From the NCBI RefSeq assembly GCF_030814955.1, contig NZ_JAUSWB010000003.1, positions 343,583-407,582 of the forward strand: a stretch of DNA of 64,000 nt, given 5' to 3'. The notes beneath the pieces are model-generated. The model worked only from the letters and a program-made list of their open reading frames with translations, was not told the DNA's origin and did no database searches. The first letter of the stretch is position 1; every line of letters begins with the position of its first letter. This DNA comes from Planomicrobium stackebrandtii. Lineage in GTDB: Bacteria; Bacillota; Bacilli; Bacillales_A; Planococcaceae. This document shows, piece after piece, positions 16,882-25,127 of this stretch. The position numbers and the translations under genes were made by a program.

Positions 16882-17046
16882 ATGGAAGAAAGCAAGGACC
16901 CAAAAGCGCACAAAGAAAAAAATACAAAAGATAAGGAATGAAAAATTGCAGTCGTTTCTTTAATCATGGTATTGTCTACTATGCCAGTTCTTCTTTTTTT
17001 AGATAAAGCAGGTCTTTTTAAGGCCATAACAACAAGAGAGCTTTGA
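16882..17046 (+). pseudogene. Small membrane-protein gene interrupted by in-frame TGA
   Basis: An ATG at 16882 with GGGGG 5 bases upstream opens a charged peptide MEESKDPKAHKEKNTKDKE, then an in-frame TGA at 16939-16941. The same frame continues without a stop as KIAVVSLIMVLSTMP and VLLFLDKAGLFK to a TGA at 17044-17046. Read through, this is a 54-residue protein with a charged head and one transmembrane helix, ending 27 bases before the DASS transporter gene. A single change from TGG (Trp) to TGA would explain it. It could also be two tiny ORFs, or the second part alone might be used; homologues would decide. Confidence 0.55.
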
Positions 17047-17073
17047 AGAGTTTTCTATATAAGGAGAGATAAC

Positions 17074-18501
17074 ATGTCTGCTGCCAAACAACAGGGAGAG
17101 GTAAAATGGCGTGAATTGTTTATCGTTATAGCAATCGGTCTTATTTTATGGTTTATACCGCCGCCTTCCGGACTTGAAGCCGAAGCGTGGCAATTGTTCA
17201 GTATTTTTGTCGCAACCATCGTGAGTCTGGTGATCAAACCGGTTCCGATGGGCAGCACCGCTATATTTGCCTTGACGGTGATCGTTTTGACAAATACGTT
17301 GACGCTCGAAGAATCGCTCAGCGGTTTTCAGAATACGACCATTTGGTTGATCGTCATTGCTTTCTTCATTTCGCGTGGATTTATCAAAACAGGATTGGGG
17401 ACGCGTATTGCTTACATTTTTGTTCGGATGTTCGGAAAGAAAACACTGGGGCTGTCCTATTCGATGCTATTCAGTGACCTTGTGCTGGCTCCGGCTATGC
17501 CGTCAAATACTGCACGGGCAGGCGGAATCATTTTCCCAATCATCCGTTCACTGTCCGAAACCTATGATTCAAGAGTAGAAGATGGAACCGAGCGGAGAGT
17601 CGGCGCGTTTCTGACCAAAGTGTCTTTTCAGGGAGATATGATTACATCAGCTATGTTTGTAACAGCGATGGCTGCCAATCCTTTAGCTGTCCAAATCGCA
17701 CAGGATATTACGGGAGTAACCATCACATGGGGCGGCTGGGCATTAGCGGCACTGGTACCGGGATTGATCAGCCTGATTCTAATTCCATTAGTGATTTACA
17801 AGCTTTACCCGCCTGAATTGAAAGAAACGCCAGAAGCTACTGCCATAGCAACACAAAAACTCAAAGAGATGGGACCATTGAAGCGTGAAGAAAAATACAT
17901 GATCGGTGTATTCGTTCTTTTGCTTGTTCTTTGGATTTTTGGAGAGAACTTTGGAATCAGTGCCACTACCAGTGCTTTTGTGGGCTTGAGTGTCTTGTTG
18001 CTGACACAAGTGTTAACCTGGTCGGATATTAAGAAAGAAGAAGGCGCTTGGGATACATTGGTATGGTTTGCTGTGCTGGTAATGATGGCGACTTACTTAA
18101 ATGTTCTGGGCATGATTCCGTGGTTTAGCGGACTGATGCAGGACTCCGTAAACCAGTTGTCATGGATGCCGACTTTGATCATTTTGGCGATTGTTTATTT
18201 TTACTCGCATTACTTTTTCGCCAGCAATACCGCACACGTCAGTGCCATGTACGCAGCTTTCCTGTCGGTAATTGTAGCAGCGGGAGCCCCGCCGTTATTG
18301 TCGGCGCTCATTTTGGCTTTTTTCAGCAACTTGTTCGGGTGTTTAACGCATTACGGTGCCGGTCCAGCCCCCGTCTTTTTTGGAAGCGGCTATGTCAGCC
18401 AGCAGAAATGGTGGCAATTGGGCTTTATCATTTCACTGATCCATATCGTAGTGTGGATGGGTGCAGGCGGATTATGGTGGAAACTATTGGGTCTCTGGTA
18501 G
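17074..18501 (+). CDS. DASS family anion:sodium symporter
   Basis: A 475-residue membrane protein of the divalent anion:Na+ symporter family (SLC13/CitM-like; dicarboxylate or 2-oxoglutarate/malate translocators). It has about 12 hydrophobic segments and conserved family stretches such as APAMPSNTARAGGI and SNLFGCLTHYGAGPAPVFFG. AAGGAGAG lies 8 bases before the ATG. The broken small gene upstream and the NAD(P)-binding gene downstream may share its transcript. The substrate is probably a C4/C5 dicarboxylate; that is inferred from the family. Confidence 0.88.
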   Translation: MSAAKQQGEVKWRELFIVIAIGLILWFIPPPSGLEAEAWQLFSIFVATIVSLVIKPVPMGSTAIFALTVIVLTNTLTLEESLSGFQNTTIWLIVIAFFISRGFIKTGLGTRIAYIFVRMFGKKTLGLSYSMLFSDLVLAPAMPSNTARAGGIIFPIIRSLSETYDSRVEDGTERRVGAFLTKVSFQGDMITSAMFVTAMAANPLAVQIAQDITGVTITWGGWALAALVPGLISLILIPLVIYKLYPPELKETPEATAIATQKLKEMGPLKREEKYMIGVFVLLLVLWIFGENFGISATTSAFVGLSVLLLTQVLTWSDIKKEEGAWDTLVWFAVLVMMATYLNVLGMIPWFSGLMQDSVNQLSWMPTLIILAIVYFYSHYFFASNTAHVSAMYAAFLSVIVAAGAPPLLSALILAFFSNLFGCLTHYGAGPAPVFFGSGYVSQQKWWQLGFIISLIHIVVWMGAGGLWWKLLGLW

Positions 18502-18546
18502 ATCGACTGCAGAAAAAACTAAAGAACACAAAGGAGCGTGCGGCAT

Positions 18547-19200
18547 ATGAAAGTGGCAATCATTGGAGCAAACGGAAAAGTAGGCAGCAAATTAGGACGC
18601 ATCTTGGCCGATAGAGGAGATGAGCCTGTAGGCTTTATTCGCAAAGCTGAACAAGCCGAGCAATTGGAGGCACAAGGCATTCAAACTATCTTGGCTGATC
18701 TGATCGAGACATCTGCCGAGGATTTTTCACAGCTTCTACAATCTTGCGACGCCGTAGTATTTTCAGCCGGCGCCGGTGGAGCAGGAGAAGAGCTGACCAC
18801 CGCTATAGATGGCGAAGGACTGGTGAAAATTGCAAAAGCTGCCGAATTGGCAGGGATCCGCCGCTTTTTGCTGGTATCGGCTTTTCCTGATGCGGGCCGC
18901 GATAAAGAACCAGCAGCCGGCTTCGAGCATTATATGAAAATTAAACGTCAGTCCGAAGTTGACTTGGTGAAAACCGGATTGGATTGGACGATTTTGCGGC
19001 CGGGAACTTTAACGGACCAAGCGGGCACCGGCACTGTGAACTTGGGATATACTTTAATGTACGATACCATTTCCCGTGAAGATGTAGCTGCTGTGCTGGC
19101 TGAATTGCTACAATATCCCGAAACTGCAGGCCAGATATTGGAAGTGGTTCGAGGACAAGAAGCAATTGGCTTAGCCGTGAAAACAAAAGCAGGAAAATAA
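18547..19200 (+). CDS. NAD(P)-binding atypical SDR (YwnB/YhfK type)
   Basis: A 217-residue Rossmann protein with IGANGKVGSKLGRIL at the N-terminus, similar to NmrA-like or flavin-reductase-like proteins. The typical WTILRPGTLTD motif follows near residue 155. It lacks a clear YxxxK dehydrogenase triad, so a redox-sensing or reductase role with unknown substrate is all that can be said. The ATG at 18547 is preferred because AAGGAG lies 10 bases upstream; the in-frame GTG at 18538 overlaps that RBS. It follows the DASS gene by 45 bases without a terminator. Confidence 0.8.
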   Translation: MKVAIIGANGKVGSKLGRILADRGDEPVGFIRKAEQAEQLEAQGIQTILADLIETSAEDFSQLLQSCDAVVFSAGAGGAGEELTTAIDGEGLVKIAKAAELAGIRRFLLVSAFPDAGRDKEPAAGFEHYMKIKRQSEVDLVKTGLDWTILRPGTLTDQAGTGTVNLGYTLMYDTISREDVAAVLAELLQYPETAGQILEVVRGQEAIGLAVKTKAGK

Positions 19201-19342
19201 CTGTGAAAAATGCTTTCCTTAGCTAAAATCGCTGCAACCTTTTCCAGTTATGCAGCGTTCTATTCTAGTTGAACAAAAAAATTCTTTTATCAAAAAAAAA
19301 GCATATGCAATTATTTTACTAGGGAAAGCGGGATTAATAGAT

Positions 19343-20170
19343 ATGGATTGGTTTGATTTACTCAAGGCATTAATTTTAGGGTTTGTGGAAGGTATGACTG
19401 AGTTTGCACCGGTTTCTTCTACCGGCCATTTGATCATCGTTGATGATATGTGGTTGAAGTCACAGGAGTTTTTGGGGAAATACCCAGCAAACACATTTAA
19501 AATCGTCATTCAGTTGGGATCGATCTTGGCAGTAGTCGTGGTATTTTGGAAAAGGCTGTTCAGTTTGGTGGGCTTGTATAAAATCGAAGGGCAGCAGGCG
19601 AATTCAAGCTTCAACCTTTTGCATGTGATCATCGGTATGCTGCCGGCAGTAGTACTTGGATTTGCGTTTAAAGATTTGATTGATGACCATTTGTTCGGTG
19701 TCGAAACGGTTATCTATGCGTTGGTTGCCGGATCAATTTTAATGATTGCTGCAGACAAGTTCGGACCAAAAAATCCAACGGTCAATTCGTTGGATGAAAT
19801 TACCTACATCCAGGCATTGAAAGTCGGCCTTGTGCAATGTTTATCGTTATGGCCAGGGTTTTCCCGTTCTGGCGCCACCATATCAGGCGGAGTTCTGTTT
19901 GGTTTAAATCACCGGGTTGCTGCAGACTTTACGTTTATTATGGCGGTTCCGATCATGTTCGGAGCAAGCTTGGTATCGGTCTTGAAAAACTGGGATACGC
20001 TGTCGTTGGACTATCTGTCTTTCTATATTGTCGGCTTTGTCTCAGCCTTTGTTTTCGCGTTAATTTCCATCCGTTTCTTCCTGAAACTTATTTCCCGCAT
20101 CAAACTGATGCCATTTGCCATTTACCGATTGGTTCTGGCAGCTATACTAGCAGTCATAGTTTTTCTATAG
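19343..20170 (+). CDS. uppP: Undecaprenyl-diphosphatase
   Basis: A 275-residue UppP/BacA-family membrane enzyme that dephosphorylates undecaprenyl pyrophosphate during cell-wall lipid carrier recycling and confers low-level bacitracin resistance. Both family motifs are intact: EGMTEFAPVSSTGHLI near residue 18 and PGFSRSGATISGG near residue 172. About seven to eight hydrophobic helices are visible. The ATG at 19343 begins the usual MDWFDLLKALILGFVEG start; the frame is open 31 codons further up but without a credible RBS. It ends at a bidirectional terminator. Confidence 0.94.
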   Translation: MDWFDLLKALILGFVEGMTEFAPVSSTGHLIIVDDMWLKSQEFLGKYPANTFKIVIQLGSILAVVVVFWKRLFSLVGLYKIEGQQANSSFNLLHVIIGMLPAVVLGFAFKDLIDDHLFGVETVIYALVAGSILMIAADKFGPKNPTVNSLDEITYIQALKVGLVQCLSLWPGFSRSGATISGGVLFGLNHRVAADFTFIMAVPIMFGASLVSVLKNWDTLSLDYLSFYIVGFVSAFVFALISIRFFLKLISRIKLMPFAIYRLVLAAILAVIVFL

Positions 20171-20176
20171 CAAACA

Positions 20177-20209
20177 AAAGGAGCTTCCCGCGAGGAAGCT
20201 CCTTTTTTG
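20177..20209. terminator. Bidirectional terminator
   Basis: AAAAGGAGCTTCC and GGAAGCTCCTTTT form a perfect stem with A- and T-runs, between the convergent uppP and LysR genes. Confidence 0.9.
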
Positions 20210-20211
20210 CA

Positions 20212-21093
20212 TCAAACTTTCGGCAATTTCTCCACCAATGCTATGAATTCACGCGAAACGTAGGGGACGTACCGATTTTTCGCCATGATGATGCCGAGTC
20301 TCCATGGGAAGGTATTCGTTAGTGAAATCATTTTAAAAGGACCATCCTTAACGCGGTCGCAAATCAATTTGGGCATTAGCGTGACACCCAAATTTTTCTC
20401 CACCATACCGACAATAAAGTCCCATTGCGAACTTTCATAGGCGATTTTCGGAGTGAACCCTTCACTGATGCAGAATTCGACCGTTCGGCTGTTCAATGTA
20501 AACTCCTTGCTGAGCAGCAGGAAAGGATCGTCTTTAAATTGAATCAAATCAATCAAATCATGATGGGCAAGCGGATGTGATTCGTGGACCAGCAACTTGA
20601 TTTCCTGGTCGACAAACGGGACGACATCGTATTTTTCCTTGTCAACTGGCAGCATAACGAAACCCAAATCGACTTCACCTTCATATACTTTTCTTTCAAC
20701 TGTTTTAGCGCCATCCTCTGCCAGCATGATTGTCACATCCGGATAGGAGCGCTGAAATTCAGCGATGATGGTTGGAAAAAACAGGGTGCTGATTACAGGC
20801 GGCAGTCCGATTTTTATTTTTCCTTTTTTCAAGTTCATGATGTCGTACAGGGAAGCAGACAAATCATCAAGGCTATGGATGATTTTCTGGGCTTGCTCAT
20901 ATACCACTTCGCCAGCATCAGTCAAACCAATTTGGCGGGCAGAGCGGTCCAGCAGCACCACATCCATTTCATCCTCCAAATTCTTGACCATTTTGCTTAA
21001 TGTGGGTTGTGTCACATGAAGAGCAAGAGCGGCTTTTGTGAAACTTTGATGCTTGGCGACTTCTACAAAATACGTCAATTGGCGAATATCCAT
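20212..21093 (-). CDS. LysR family transcriptional regulator
   Basis: A 293-residue LysR-type regulator. The N-terminal winged HTH (MDIRQLTYFVEVAKHQSFTK, then ALHVTQPTLSKMVKNLE) is followed by a periplasmic-binding-like effector domain from about residue 90. AAGGAGAATG precedes the ATG at 21093. It is divergent from the GntP permease and 3-hydroxybutyrate dehydrogenase genes, with a 7-bp-arm dyad between, so it probably activates or represses that operon in response to a hydroxy acid. The effector is inferred, not seen. Confidence 0.9.
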   Translation of the reverse strand: MDIRQLTYFVEVAKHQSFTKAALALHVTQPTLSKMVKNLEDEMDVVLLDRSARQIGLTDAGEVVYEQAQKIIHSLDDLSASLYDIMNLKKGKIKIGLPPVISTLFFPTIIAEFQRSYPDVTIMLAEDGAKTVERKVYEGEVDLGFVMLPVDKEKYDVVPFVDQEIKLLVHESHPLAHHDLIDLIQFKDDPFLLLSKEFTLNSRTVEFCISEGFTPKIAYESSQWDFIVGMVEKNLGVTLMPKLICDRVKDGPFKMISLTNTFPWRLGIIMAKNRYVPYVSREFIALVEKLPKV

Positions 21094-21109
21094 ATCATTC
21101 TCCTTACTT

Positions 21110-21139
21110 ATAACTAATTGTTATAGAACTCATAGTTAT
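21110..21139. promoter_or_regulatory. Dyad between divergent LysR and GntP genes
   Basis: ATAACTA, 16 bases, TAGTTAT: perfect 7-bp arms. Position next to the LysR start suits an autoregulatory LysR recognition site. Binding is inferred. Confidence 0.5.
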
Positions 21140-21223
21140 TATTCATTTTACCTATCTATCTTGTAGTTGTACACTAATGAAAGCAACAGGAGATCTAAAT
21201 ATTTAGTTAATTTAACGGTTTTA

Positions 21224-21237
21224 AGTAAGCGGTTACA
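21224..21237 (+). promoter_or_regulatory. cre-like site upstream of the GntP gene
   Basis: AGTAAGCGGTTACA fits the CcpA consensus TGWNANCGNTNWCA at 13 of 14 positions and lies 18 bases before the GntP start codon. It suggests catabolite repression of this transport-oxidation operon. Confidence 0.55.
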
Positions 21238-21254
21238 AAAAAGGGGGATTTTAC

Positions 21255-22574
21255 ATGTTAAGTATGATTGGAATGGTTGGGGGACTTGTTCTGCTCATTG
21301 TTTTGACGATGAGAGGAATGAACTTATTAATTGCAGGTCCGTTATCGGCATTGTTTGTAGCGGTTTTCAGTGGAATTCCATTGTTTCCGCAACTGGTAGG
21401 AGAAGGGGAAGCGAATTTACTAACGAATTATATGACCAGTTTTTCTGGATTTATCACATCGTGGTTCCCGATGTTCCTGCTTGGAGCAATATTTGGTAAA
21501 GTAATGGAAGACAGCGGAGCTGCTGACAGCGTATCGAGATGGCTGGTTGGCAAGTTCGGTTTATCCAAAGCAGTGTTGGCAATTGTCATTGCCTGTGCGG
21601 TATTGACGTACGGCGGCGTCAGCTTGTTCGTTGTTGCATTCTCAGTTTTCCCGATGGCACTTAGCTTGTTCAAACAGGCAGATCTGCCGCGCCGGTTTAT
21701 CCCAGCCGCTTTGGCATTGGGTTCGGTAACATTCACCATGACTTCTGCCGGTTCGCCGGAAATCCAAAACTGGATTCCGATTGAGTATTTGAACACGACT
21801 CCTTATGCAGGGTGGGAAGTCAGCATCTTAGTGGCTGTCTTTATGGCTGTCTTCGGCTACTGGTGGTTAAAGCGTATGATTCAAAAAGCTGTCAACAAAG
21901 GAGAGCGCTTTGAGGCACGTTCCACAGATCCTATTGTAGAAAATCGTGATCTTCCAAACCCGATTATGGGCTTGATTCCTTTGCTTGTAGTTCTCGTCAT
22001 TTCATTTATTTTCCATGATTCATTAATGACCTCTGCACTGATCATTGCCTTATTGGGTGGTGTCATTACAACTTATTTATTGAACCGCAAGTACTTCCTG
22101 AATCTCGGCAAAGCGTTGTCAGAAGGAACGATTGGTGCATTGATTGCGATCGGCAATACGGCAGCAGTAGTCGGCTTTGGGGGAGTTGCCAAAGCAGCAC
22201 CAGCTTTCCAGACAGCTGTTGATGCCATGACCAGCATTCCAGGAAGCCCACTCATTGGCGGCGCTATCGCGGTCAGTGTCATAGCCGGCATCACCGGCTC
22301 TTCTTCTGGCGGACAGGCCATTGCCTTGCCATTGCTGGCACCGTATTATTTGGATCTGGGTGTAAATGCTGAAGCGTTGCACCGGACGATTTCAATCTCC
22401 TCAGGAGCTTTGGATTCGTTGCCGCATAATGGCTATGTAGTTACCACGATTCAAGGGATTTGTGGTGAAACGCATAAAGCCGCATATGGAGCTGTAGGGG
22501 CAGTTACGGTTATCGTACCGCTGATTGGAACAGTAATCGCAATCATTTTGTTTTCATTAGGACTTGGCATTTAA
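21255..22574 (+). CDS. GntP family permease
   Basis: A 439-residue membrane transporter of the GntP/citrate-proton symporter superfamily, with 12 or so hydrophobic segments and family stretches such as GITGSSSGGQAIALPLL and SGALDSLPHNGYVVT. AAAAGGGGG precedes the ATG. It is followed after 21 bases by 3-hydroxybutyrate dehydrogenase, so 3-hydroxybutyrate is a more likely substrate than gluconate; no gluconate kinase is nearby. Regulation by the divergent LysR gene and a cre-like site is inferred. Confidence 0.9.
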   Translation: MLSMIGMVGGLVLLIVLTMRGMNLLIAGPLSALFVAVFSGIPLFPQLVGEGEANLLTNYMTSFSGFITSWFPMFLLGAIFGKVMEDSGAADSVSRWLVGKFGLSKAVLAIVIACAVLTYGGVSLFVVAFSVFPMALSLFKQADLPRRFIPAALALGSVTFTMTSAGSPEIQNWIPIEYLNTTPYAGWEVSILVAVFMAVFGYWWLKRMIQKAVNKGERFEARSTDPIVENRDLPNPIMGLIPLLVVLVISFIFHDSLMTSALIIALLGGVITTYLLNRKYFLNLGKALSEGTIGALIAIGNTAAVVGFGGVAKAAPAFQTAVDAMTSIPGSPLIGGAIAVSVIAGITGSSSGGQAIALPLLAPYYLDLGVNAEALHRTISISSGALDSLPHNGYVVTTIQGICGETHKAAYGAVGAVTVIVPLIGTVIAIILFSLGLGI

Positions 22575-22595
22575 TGAAACTGGGAGGAAAATACT

Positions 22596-23372
22596 ATGGT
22601 AGAAAATAAAGTCGTCTTAATAACAGGCGCCGCCAGCGGAATCGGCTATGAAATCAGTTCCGATTTTGCAGAAGCTGGCGCGAAGATTGTATTGACAGAC
22701 ATCAATGAAGAAGCTGTGAAGGCAGCTGCAGATACTTTAACGTCCAAGGGCTTTGACTGCATCGGCATTAAATGCGATGTGACAAGTGAAGAGGATATCA
22801 AAAATGCTATCGAACAGACAACTGCCCATTATGGATCGCTTGATGTGCTGATTAATAATGCGGGATTGCAGTTCATTGCACCGCTCGAGGAATTTCCGAC
22901 TGAAAAGTATGAGTTATTGATTCGGATCATGTTGATTGCGCCGTTTATTGCGACCAAGCACGCATTCCCGATTATGAAAAAACAAGGATCAGGACGCATT
23001 ATCAATATGGCGTCCATCAATGGGCTGGTTGGGTTTGCCGGGAAAGCCGCTTACAATAGCGCAAAACACGGCGTCATCGGCTTGACTAAAGTAGCCGCAC
23101 TTGAAGGCGCGGAGCATGGCATTACCGTCAACGCTATGTGCCCGGGCTATGTGGATACCCCGCTGGTCCAAAATCAGATGAATGATTTGGCAAAGACCCG
23201 CAATGTGCCGATCGAAAAAGTTTTTGAAGAAGTGCTGTATCCGTTGATTCCCCAAAAGCGTCTTTTGGCGGTAAAAGAAATTTCGGATTATACGATGTTT
23301 TTAGCAAGTGATAAAGCATCAGGTGTAACAGGGCAAGCCGTCGTTTTGGACGGCGGCTACACAGCTCAATAA
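22596..23372 (+). CDS. 3-hydroxybutyrate dehydrogenase
   Basis: A 258-residue classical SDR oxidising D-3-hydroxybutyrate to acetoacetate with NAD. The cofactor motif TGAASGIG (10-17), Asp35, NNAG (87-90), and the triad Ser140, Tyr153, Lys157 are present. NAGLQ after the third motif and CPGYVDTPLV in the substrate loop region are typical of this enzyme. TGGGAGGAAAA precedes the ATG. It lies 21 bases after the GntP permease and ends at a strong terminator, so the two form an uptake-oxidation operon. Confidence 0.9.
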   Translation: MVENKVVLITGAASGIGYEISSDFAEAGAKIVLTDINEEAVKAAADTLTSKGFDCIGIKCDVTSEEDIKNAIEQTTAHYGSLDVLINNAGLQFIAPLEEFPTEKYELLIRIMLIAPFIATKHAFPIMKKQGSGRIINMASINGLVGFAGKAAYNSAKHGVIGLTKVAALEGAEHGITVNAMCPGYVDTPLVQNQMNDLAKTRNVPIEKVFEEVLYPLIPQKRLLAVKEISDYTMFLASDKASGVTGQAVVLDGGYTAQ

Positions 23373-23384
23373 AAATGCTCAAAT

Positions 23385-23418
23385 AAACCCGTCCAGCGTT
23401 TGCGCTGGACGGGTTTTG
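23385..23418. terminator. Rho-independent terminator
   Basis: AAACCCGTCCAGCG and CGCTGGACGGGTTT form a perfect 14-bp stem with a 4-base loop, between convergent genes; usable in both directions. Confidence 0.9.
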
Positions 23419-23446
23419 TGCAGGAATTCTTTTTTTCGAAGAAAAT

Positions 23447-24220
23447 CTATTCCAGAAAATTTTCAGCAATTCCAAGAAAGAGGTAGGGCTGTTCGACATT
23501 GGGGGCGTGTCCGGAGCGCTTGAATTCCATAAAGGTGGCGTCCGGTATGAAAACAGCTGTTTCACGACCTTTTTCAGGGGAATTCAAGCCGTCAAATGTC
23601 CCGCTGATCACCAATGTTTCAGCAGTAATCTTCGCAAGCTGTTGGCGAAAGTCGAATTTTTCCAAAGCATCTGCCGCGATGCCTTGCTCTTTCATGTTCA
23701 ATTGCCGGCTATTTTGAGCCGTTTGGCTGAGCCATTCATCGACCCGGTTTTGGTTATGGTAAATATAACTGGAAGAGGCACTGAACTTTTCAAGGAGGCT
23801 CAACCCATCAAACTTGTTAGCGTAGCGGTCAAAAAGCTCCGCCATGGATGATTGTTCCCCATATGATTTCGTAGCAACCAATATCAGCTTTTTGACTTTT
23901 TCGGCATTCTGGATTGCGACGCCTTGTGCGATATAGCTGCCCATGGATACGCCGAGCACATCGACGGCCTCTATTTTCAGATGAGAAAGGAGGGCGATGG
24001 CATCTTCTATATGGTCTTGCAAGGTGTACTGCTCGAGGCGGCTGGAATTGCCGTGGCCGCGTGAATCCAGTGCAATAACACGGCGCTCTTTCTTGAAGAA
24101 ATCGATCTCCCGATAAAACATTGCTGAATTGCTGGTCAATCCATGGAGCAGGAGAAGCGGACGTCCTTCACCAATATCTTCGTAAAATAATTCGATCTCC
24201 CGGTGTTTGAAAATGGGCAT
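23447..24220 (-). CDS. Alpha/beta hydrolase
   Basis: A 257-residue alpha/beta-hydrolase fold protein. The oxyanion stretch LLLHGLTSN is near residue 25, the nucleophile elbow is GVSMGS (Ser near residue 93), and the catalytic His is in the C-terminal SGHAPNVEQP. AAAAAAGGAG precedes the ATG at 24220. It resembles esterase or 3-oxoadipate enol-lactonase-like hydrolases, but no pathway genes surround it, so the substrate is open. Monocistronic. Confidence 0.87.
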   Translation of the reverse strand: MPIFKHREIELFYEDIGEGRPLLLLHGLTSNSAMFYREIDFFKKERRVIALDSRGHGNSSRLEQYTLQDHIEDAIALLSHLKIEAVDVLGVSMGSYIAQGVAIQNAEKVKKLILVATKSYGEQSSMAELFDRYANKFDGLSLLEKFSASSSYIYHNQNRVDEWLSQTAQNSRQLNMKEQGIAADALEKFDFRQQLAKITAETLVISGTFDGLNSPEKGRETAVFIPDATFMEFKRSGHAPNVEQPYLFLGIAENFLE

Positions 24221-24306
24221 TGTAATTCTCCTTTTTTAGTAATCTGATTAAAGCTTTCCTATTTGTCATACCCTGTGGCTAAAAGATTATAGCTTTTTGG
24301 ACAAAT

Positions 24307-24332
24307 TAAAAAGCACAACGGATGGTTGTGCT
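24307..24332 (-). terminator. Terminator for the TVP38-like gene
   Basis: Read on the minus strand, AGCACAAC and GTTGTGCT form a stem followed by TTTTTAATTT. It lies 33 bases after the stop codon of the gene at 24365. Confidence 0.75.
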
Positions 24333-24364
24333 AAAACTTAACTGCTGATGCTGCTCTTTGCAAA

Positions 24365-24916
24365 TCAATTGGATTGGGCTTTGGAATTATGCCATTTTTC
24401 GATAAAACTGAAGATAGCTGCCAGGAGTATAAACATACTGAGGGTGGTGTACCACGGAAATTCCGTAATAGCCCGGCCAAAAGCAGTATAGAGGATGGCA
24501 GGGGCGATAAGACCCAGAGCAGAAATGATCATGTATTCTTTCAATGTTTTTGTCATCTCCATCAAGTACAGGGACAGTAAATGGAAATGGACAAACGGCA
24601 TAATACGAAGAATCATCACTTGGAAAACCGACAGGGTACGATCAGGAAAAATCTTGTCTTTCAGGCGAGCCATTTTGTCCTGGAATTTAGGGAATTTGTT
24701 AACCAGCAGATAGGATACCCAGCTCATTAAAGTCAGACCGATAAATGACAAAAAGGCGCCTTCAAAAAATCCGAACAAGAAACCTCCGGCAACGCAAACT
24801 GCAATAACCGGGAGAAACAAAAGCGGCCGTACTAAATGCAATAAAATAAAAAGAAATGGTGCCAGCCAACCGACGCTATCCATGAATGCTTCGAGGGATT
24901 GATCGAATTGCTCCAT
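24365..24916 (-). CDS. TVP38/TMEM64 family membrane protein
   Basis: A 183-residue integral membrane protein of the DedA/VTT-domain group. The family core is seen as VAGGFLFGFFEGAFLSFIGLTLMS followed by the basic amphipathic NKFPKFQDKMARLKDK region and a second membrane half with LRIMPFVHFHLLS. GGGAGG precedes the ATG at 24916. Relatives are lipid scramblase-like or envelope-homeostasis proteins; the exact role here is unknown. It is a single-gene unit with its own terminator. Confidence 0.85.
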   Translation of the reverse strand: MEQFDQSLEAFMDSVGWLAPFLFILLHLVRPLLFLPVIAVCVAGGFLFGFFEGAFLSFIGLTLMSWVSYLLVNKFPKFQDKMARLKDKIFPDRTLSVFQVMILRIMPFVHFHLLSLYLMEMTKTLKEYMIISALGLIAPAILYTAFGRAITEFPWYTTLSMFILLAAIFSFIEKWHNSKAQSN

Positions 24917-25127
24917 ACGATCCCGACCTCCCTAAATATGTTTGCTAATAAGGTAGGATAATCCAAAATTGTTGTAAAAGCAAGAAGGATGTAGGTTTTT
25001 CGGATATTTAAGTTTAAATCTATCTGTAACGGGAAAAAGAAGAGGTGGTTTTAAAACGAGAAAAGGGGGGAAGTCCCTTTTCAGCAGCTGATAAAAATCG
25101 GTTGTAAAAAAATGGAAGGAAGAGATG

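Noticed and set aside
21255..22574. Gluconate permease (gntP) by name
   Set aside because: No gluconate kinase or dehydrogenase nearby; the linked 3-hydroxybutyrate dehydrogenase suggests another substrate.
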